From positions 32,501 to 52,953 of the forward strand of contig KV908352.1 in assembly GCA_002005505.1 (NCBI GenBank): 20,453 bases of DNA, given 5' to 3'. Numbering within the stretch: the stretch's first letter is position 1; each line of letters begins with the position of its first letter. Under the pieces are notes generated by a model. It worked only from the letters and a program-made list of their open reading frames with translations. It made no database searches and was not told where the DNA came from. Positions 19,040-20,453 of this stretch are shown in pieces. Source of the stretch: Botryococcus braunii. Lineage: Eukaryota > Chlorophyta > Trebouxiophyceae. A program made the translations under genes and the position numbers.

Positions 19040-19508
19040 CTATGATGTGATTCTTATATTTGTGTCTTTTCTTCGTTGCCACAATGGCTCTTGAAAGAGA
19101 AGCCTTTAAGGCAGAATCAATTGCAAACGTTCACAACACCACCGATGCCTTCTGATCAAGCCATCCAAGCATTAAGGAATGCTTACATGGTAGTTAGCGA
19201 TTCGATAACAGTCATATACAAACGTCGTATTGAAGGACCTATGTGCGATTGCATTGACTGCTAATTTCCAAAGTTTTCATTGGCACGATCAAGGAGTCAC
19301 TCTACTTCAACTTTAATGCACTCTGTGCAAACCTGATTTGAAAGCTGTAACGCAAAGTCATTGCACTAGATTACACCACCATGGCATGCGTTCTAATGTA
19401 TAACCGCAATGCCGAAGCGCTCTTTTACGGTTGTGAAAACTTGTGACGCAGGTTCCTGACTGACTATCCTGTCATAGTCTCGGACATTGGCAATTGCTAC
19501 TTTGGACC
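19040..19508. other. Unassigned, AT-richer stretch right of the array
   Basis: Apart from the possible exon at 19187-19276, no convincing coding sequence is seen. A plus-strand ORF of 62 codons (19076-19264) and a 23-codon one starting at 19084 are too short and unsupported. The region may hold introns and the 5' part of the repeat gene. Confidence 0.5.
19187..19276 (-). CDS. Possible upstream exon of the HRGP-like gene
   Basis: On the minus strand an open segment runs from 19276 to a GTAAGC donor-like site at 19186-19181. It reads AVNAIAHRSFNTTFVYDCYR and then IANYH at its 3' end. Splicing from this donor to the acceptor-like AG at 19041-19040 would remove about 147 bases and keep phase 0 into the lead-in that precedes the repeats. 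A possible acceptor AG for this segment lies at 19259-19258. There is no strong pyrimidine tract before either acceptor and the segment is short, so this is a suggestion only. Confidence 0.2.
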
Positions 19509-20261
19509 CTAAGAAAACGGACTTTTGTAAGTTTGTTCCACATGAGGAATTGTGCAAGCTTCCTTTTGTGAGGAGGTTCGCACTGGTGCTGCTGCAGTGA
19601 CTGTCTCACCCTCCGCTTGGCTGATTTCCACTTGAGAAGGTTCTGGTGCGGGAGCTGCGGTGGTGTTATGGGGGCCTCCGATGGGAGTAGCAGCTGTCTC
19701 CACCAGCTGGCGACCCATGTGTCCATTACTAATGTGCTGGCTCAGCTGTGGGCCTCCGGTGGGAGTAGCAGTTGTCTCCGCCAGCTGGCGACCCACGTGG
19801 CCATTACTGATGTGCTGGCTCAGCTGTGGTTGTCGCTGCTGTACAGAAAGCTGCCATGCCCACTGGTGGAGCGACGACATCTGCGAAGCCTCCATACCTG
19901 GCTCAATTCCTTGCTGAGCCACATTGCGTCTCCAGGAAGAACTTTTTGGGACATCTTCCCCCTCTCGTGTTCGTGACAGACGCCATGTCCGAGCAATATC
20001 GACATTCGTTCCCCCACGCGCCCACATATGCCAGAGGGCCTTGTTGCGTGAAGTAAACACTGTAAACAAGCAGGTATTCGTGCCCTTTGTGCCTTCCTCT
20101 CGGTGCTTTCCTACAAACACCACAGAAAGATGGGTGCGTTCATTTGCAGCTGCATCACCCTGCTTGATGCAGTTTACGGAGGTTACAAAAAAAAATAAGA
20201 AAAACTGCGGGTCTAGTTCAGTGGTAGTAGGGCGAGAGATGGCCAAATCCAACAGCCTCAA
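19509..20261 (-). CDS. Unrecognised protein-coding ORF with a 26-residue tandem duplication
   Basis: The minus-strand frame is open for about 250 codons and ends at TAG 19511-19509. There is no ATG at its upstream end; the first in-frame ATG is at 20027 (HMWARGG). The part right of about 20,195 reads a Phe-rich stretch (FFLFFF), from a T-rich tract followed by AG, which looks more like the 3' end of an intron than coding. If so, the exon starts near 20,160 with GDAAANERTHLSVVFVGKH. The middle is Arg, Gln and Ser rich. Two 26-residue repeats (QLSQHISNGHVGRQLAETTA and a near copy) precede a Pro/Ala/Thr-rich tail. I do not recognise a family. The plus-strand ORF over the same repeats (19617-19976) is an alternative. 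Confidence 0.3.
   Translation of the reverse strand: MRLLDLAISRPTTTELDPQFFLFFFVTSVNCIKQGDAAANERTHLSVVFVGKHREEGTKGTNTCLFTVFTSRNKALWHMWARGGTNVDIARTWRLSRTREGEDVPKSSSWRRNVAQQGIEPGMEASQMSSLHQWAWQLSVQQRQPQLSQHISNGHVGRQLAETTATPTGGPQLSQHISNGHMGRQLVETAATPIGGPHNTTAAPAPEPSQVEISQAEGETVTAAAPVRTSSQKEACTIPHVEQTYKSPFS
19672..19827. repeat. 78-bp tandem duplication (2 copies)
   Basis: Positions 19672-19749 and 19750-19827 are 78-bp units differing at six positions. The length is a multiple of three, so it preserves reading frames on both strands. The six changes split equally into amino-acid changing and silent on either strand, so they do not decide which strand is coding. Confidence 0.95.
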
Positions 20262-20358
20262 ACGCCTACCATAAGTCTGCTATTTATTTCACTGGACTGC
20301 AACCCTTACCATCCAATGGCCCCAGATGATATGCTCTTGTGTTGGGGATGCATTTCAA

Positions 20359-20453
20359 CCCCCCCCCCCACCTTCCTTTCCCCACATCCTCTCTTGCTCC
20401 TCCTGTTGCCCACATGCGTTCCTCTTCCCCTTATCCTGCCCCACGCAACCTCC
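20359..20453. other. Poly-C run and pyrimidine-rich tract at the window edge
   Basis: Eleven C at 20359-20369 are followed by a strongly C/T-biased stretch to the end of the window. No ORF or RNA gene is seen here. It could be a promoter-like or intronic pyrimidine tract. Confidence 0.5.

Noticed and set aside
19076..19264. Plus-strand 62-codon ORF
   Set aside because: Short, no recognisable motif, and it overlaps a possible minus-strand exon.
20205..20240. tRNA-like A box (TAGTTCAGTGGTAG)
   Set aside because: It resembles a tRNA D-arm, but no B box, anticodon stem or matching acceptor stem follows. It is too weak to call a tRNA or tRNA-derived SINE.

Overview
The window looks like nuclear DNA from a eukaryotic green alga. 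The main reason is a very long array of 54-bp repeats that, on the minus strand, encodes an 18-residue Ser/Pro unit (AEAGSTPPPPPDSPSPPP). This is the style of the hydroxyproline-rich glycoproteins (HRGPs) of green-algal walls and extracellular matrix. A Ty1/copia retrotransposon and possible splice sites also fit a eukaryote. The moderate base composition outside the array argues against a very GC-rich alga such as Chlamydomonas. A prasinophyte-type green alga such as Cymbomonas is a guess, not a demonstrated identity.

Layout, left to right. 70-1627 (minus) is the C-terminal end of the proline-rich protein, with diverged repeats and a stop at 70. 581-2211 is the homogeneous part of the left array; near its right edge it is full of indels and long G runs, and it ends in a 585-base run of N (2212-2796). 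2797-8542 (minus) is a Ty1/copia element: gag, CCHC knuckle, protease, integrase and reverse transcriptase, broken by frameshifts. It has an untranslated leader, a primer-binding site matching the anticodon region of initiator tRNA-Met, and a probable 5' LTR (about 7664-8542). Its RNase H and 3' LTR would fall in the N gap. 8543-18952 is the right array of about 190 units, with an indel-rich block (about 10,961-14,080) and higher-order duplications. 18953-19039 is a short non-repetitive segment that reads in frame into the repeats and looks like the start of the repeat exon. 19040-20453 is lower-complexity flank with one unrecognised minus-strand ORF (19509-20261) containing a 26-residue tandem duplication, and a pyrimidine-rich end.

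How the parts relate. The simplest reading is one giant minus-strand HRGP-like gene, running from about 19.0 kb (or further right) to position 70, whose repeat exon was split by a same-strand copia insertion. The proline frame from the right array runs into the LTR and meets a TGA at once (8537-8539), so this allele as assembled would make a truncated protein. Because 54 is a multiple of three and the unit has no stop in any frame, the array is open in essentially all six frames. The glycine-rich plus-strand reading and the Arg/His-rich minus-strand readings are treated as shadows. Much of the frame disruption inside the array may be sequencing or assembly error rather than biology.
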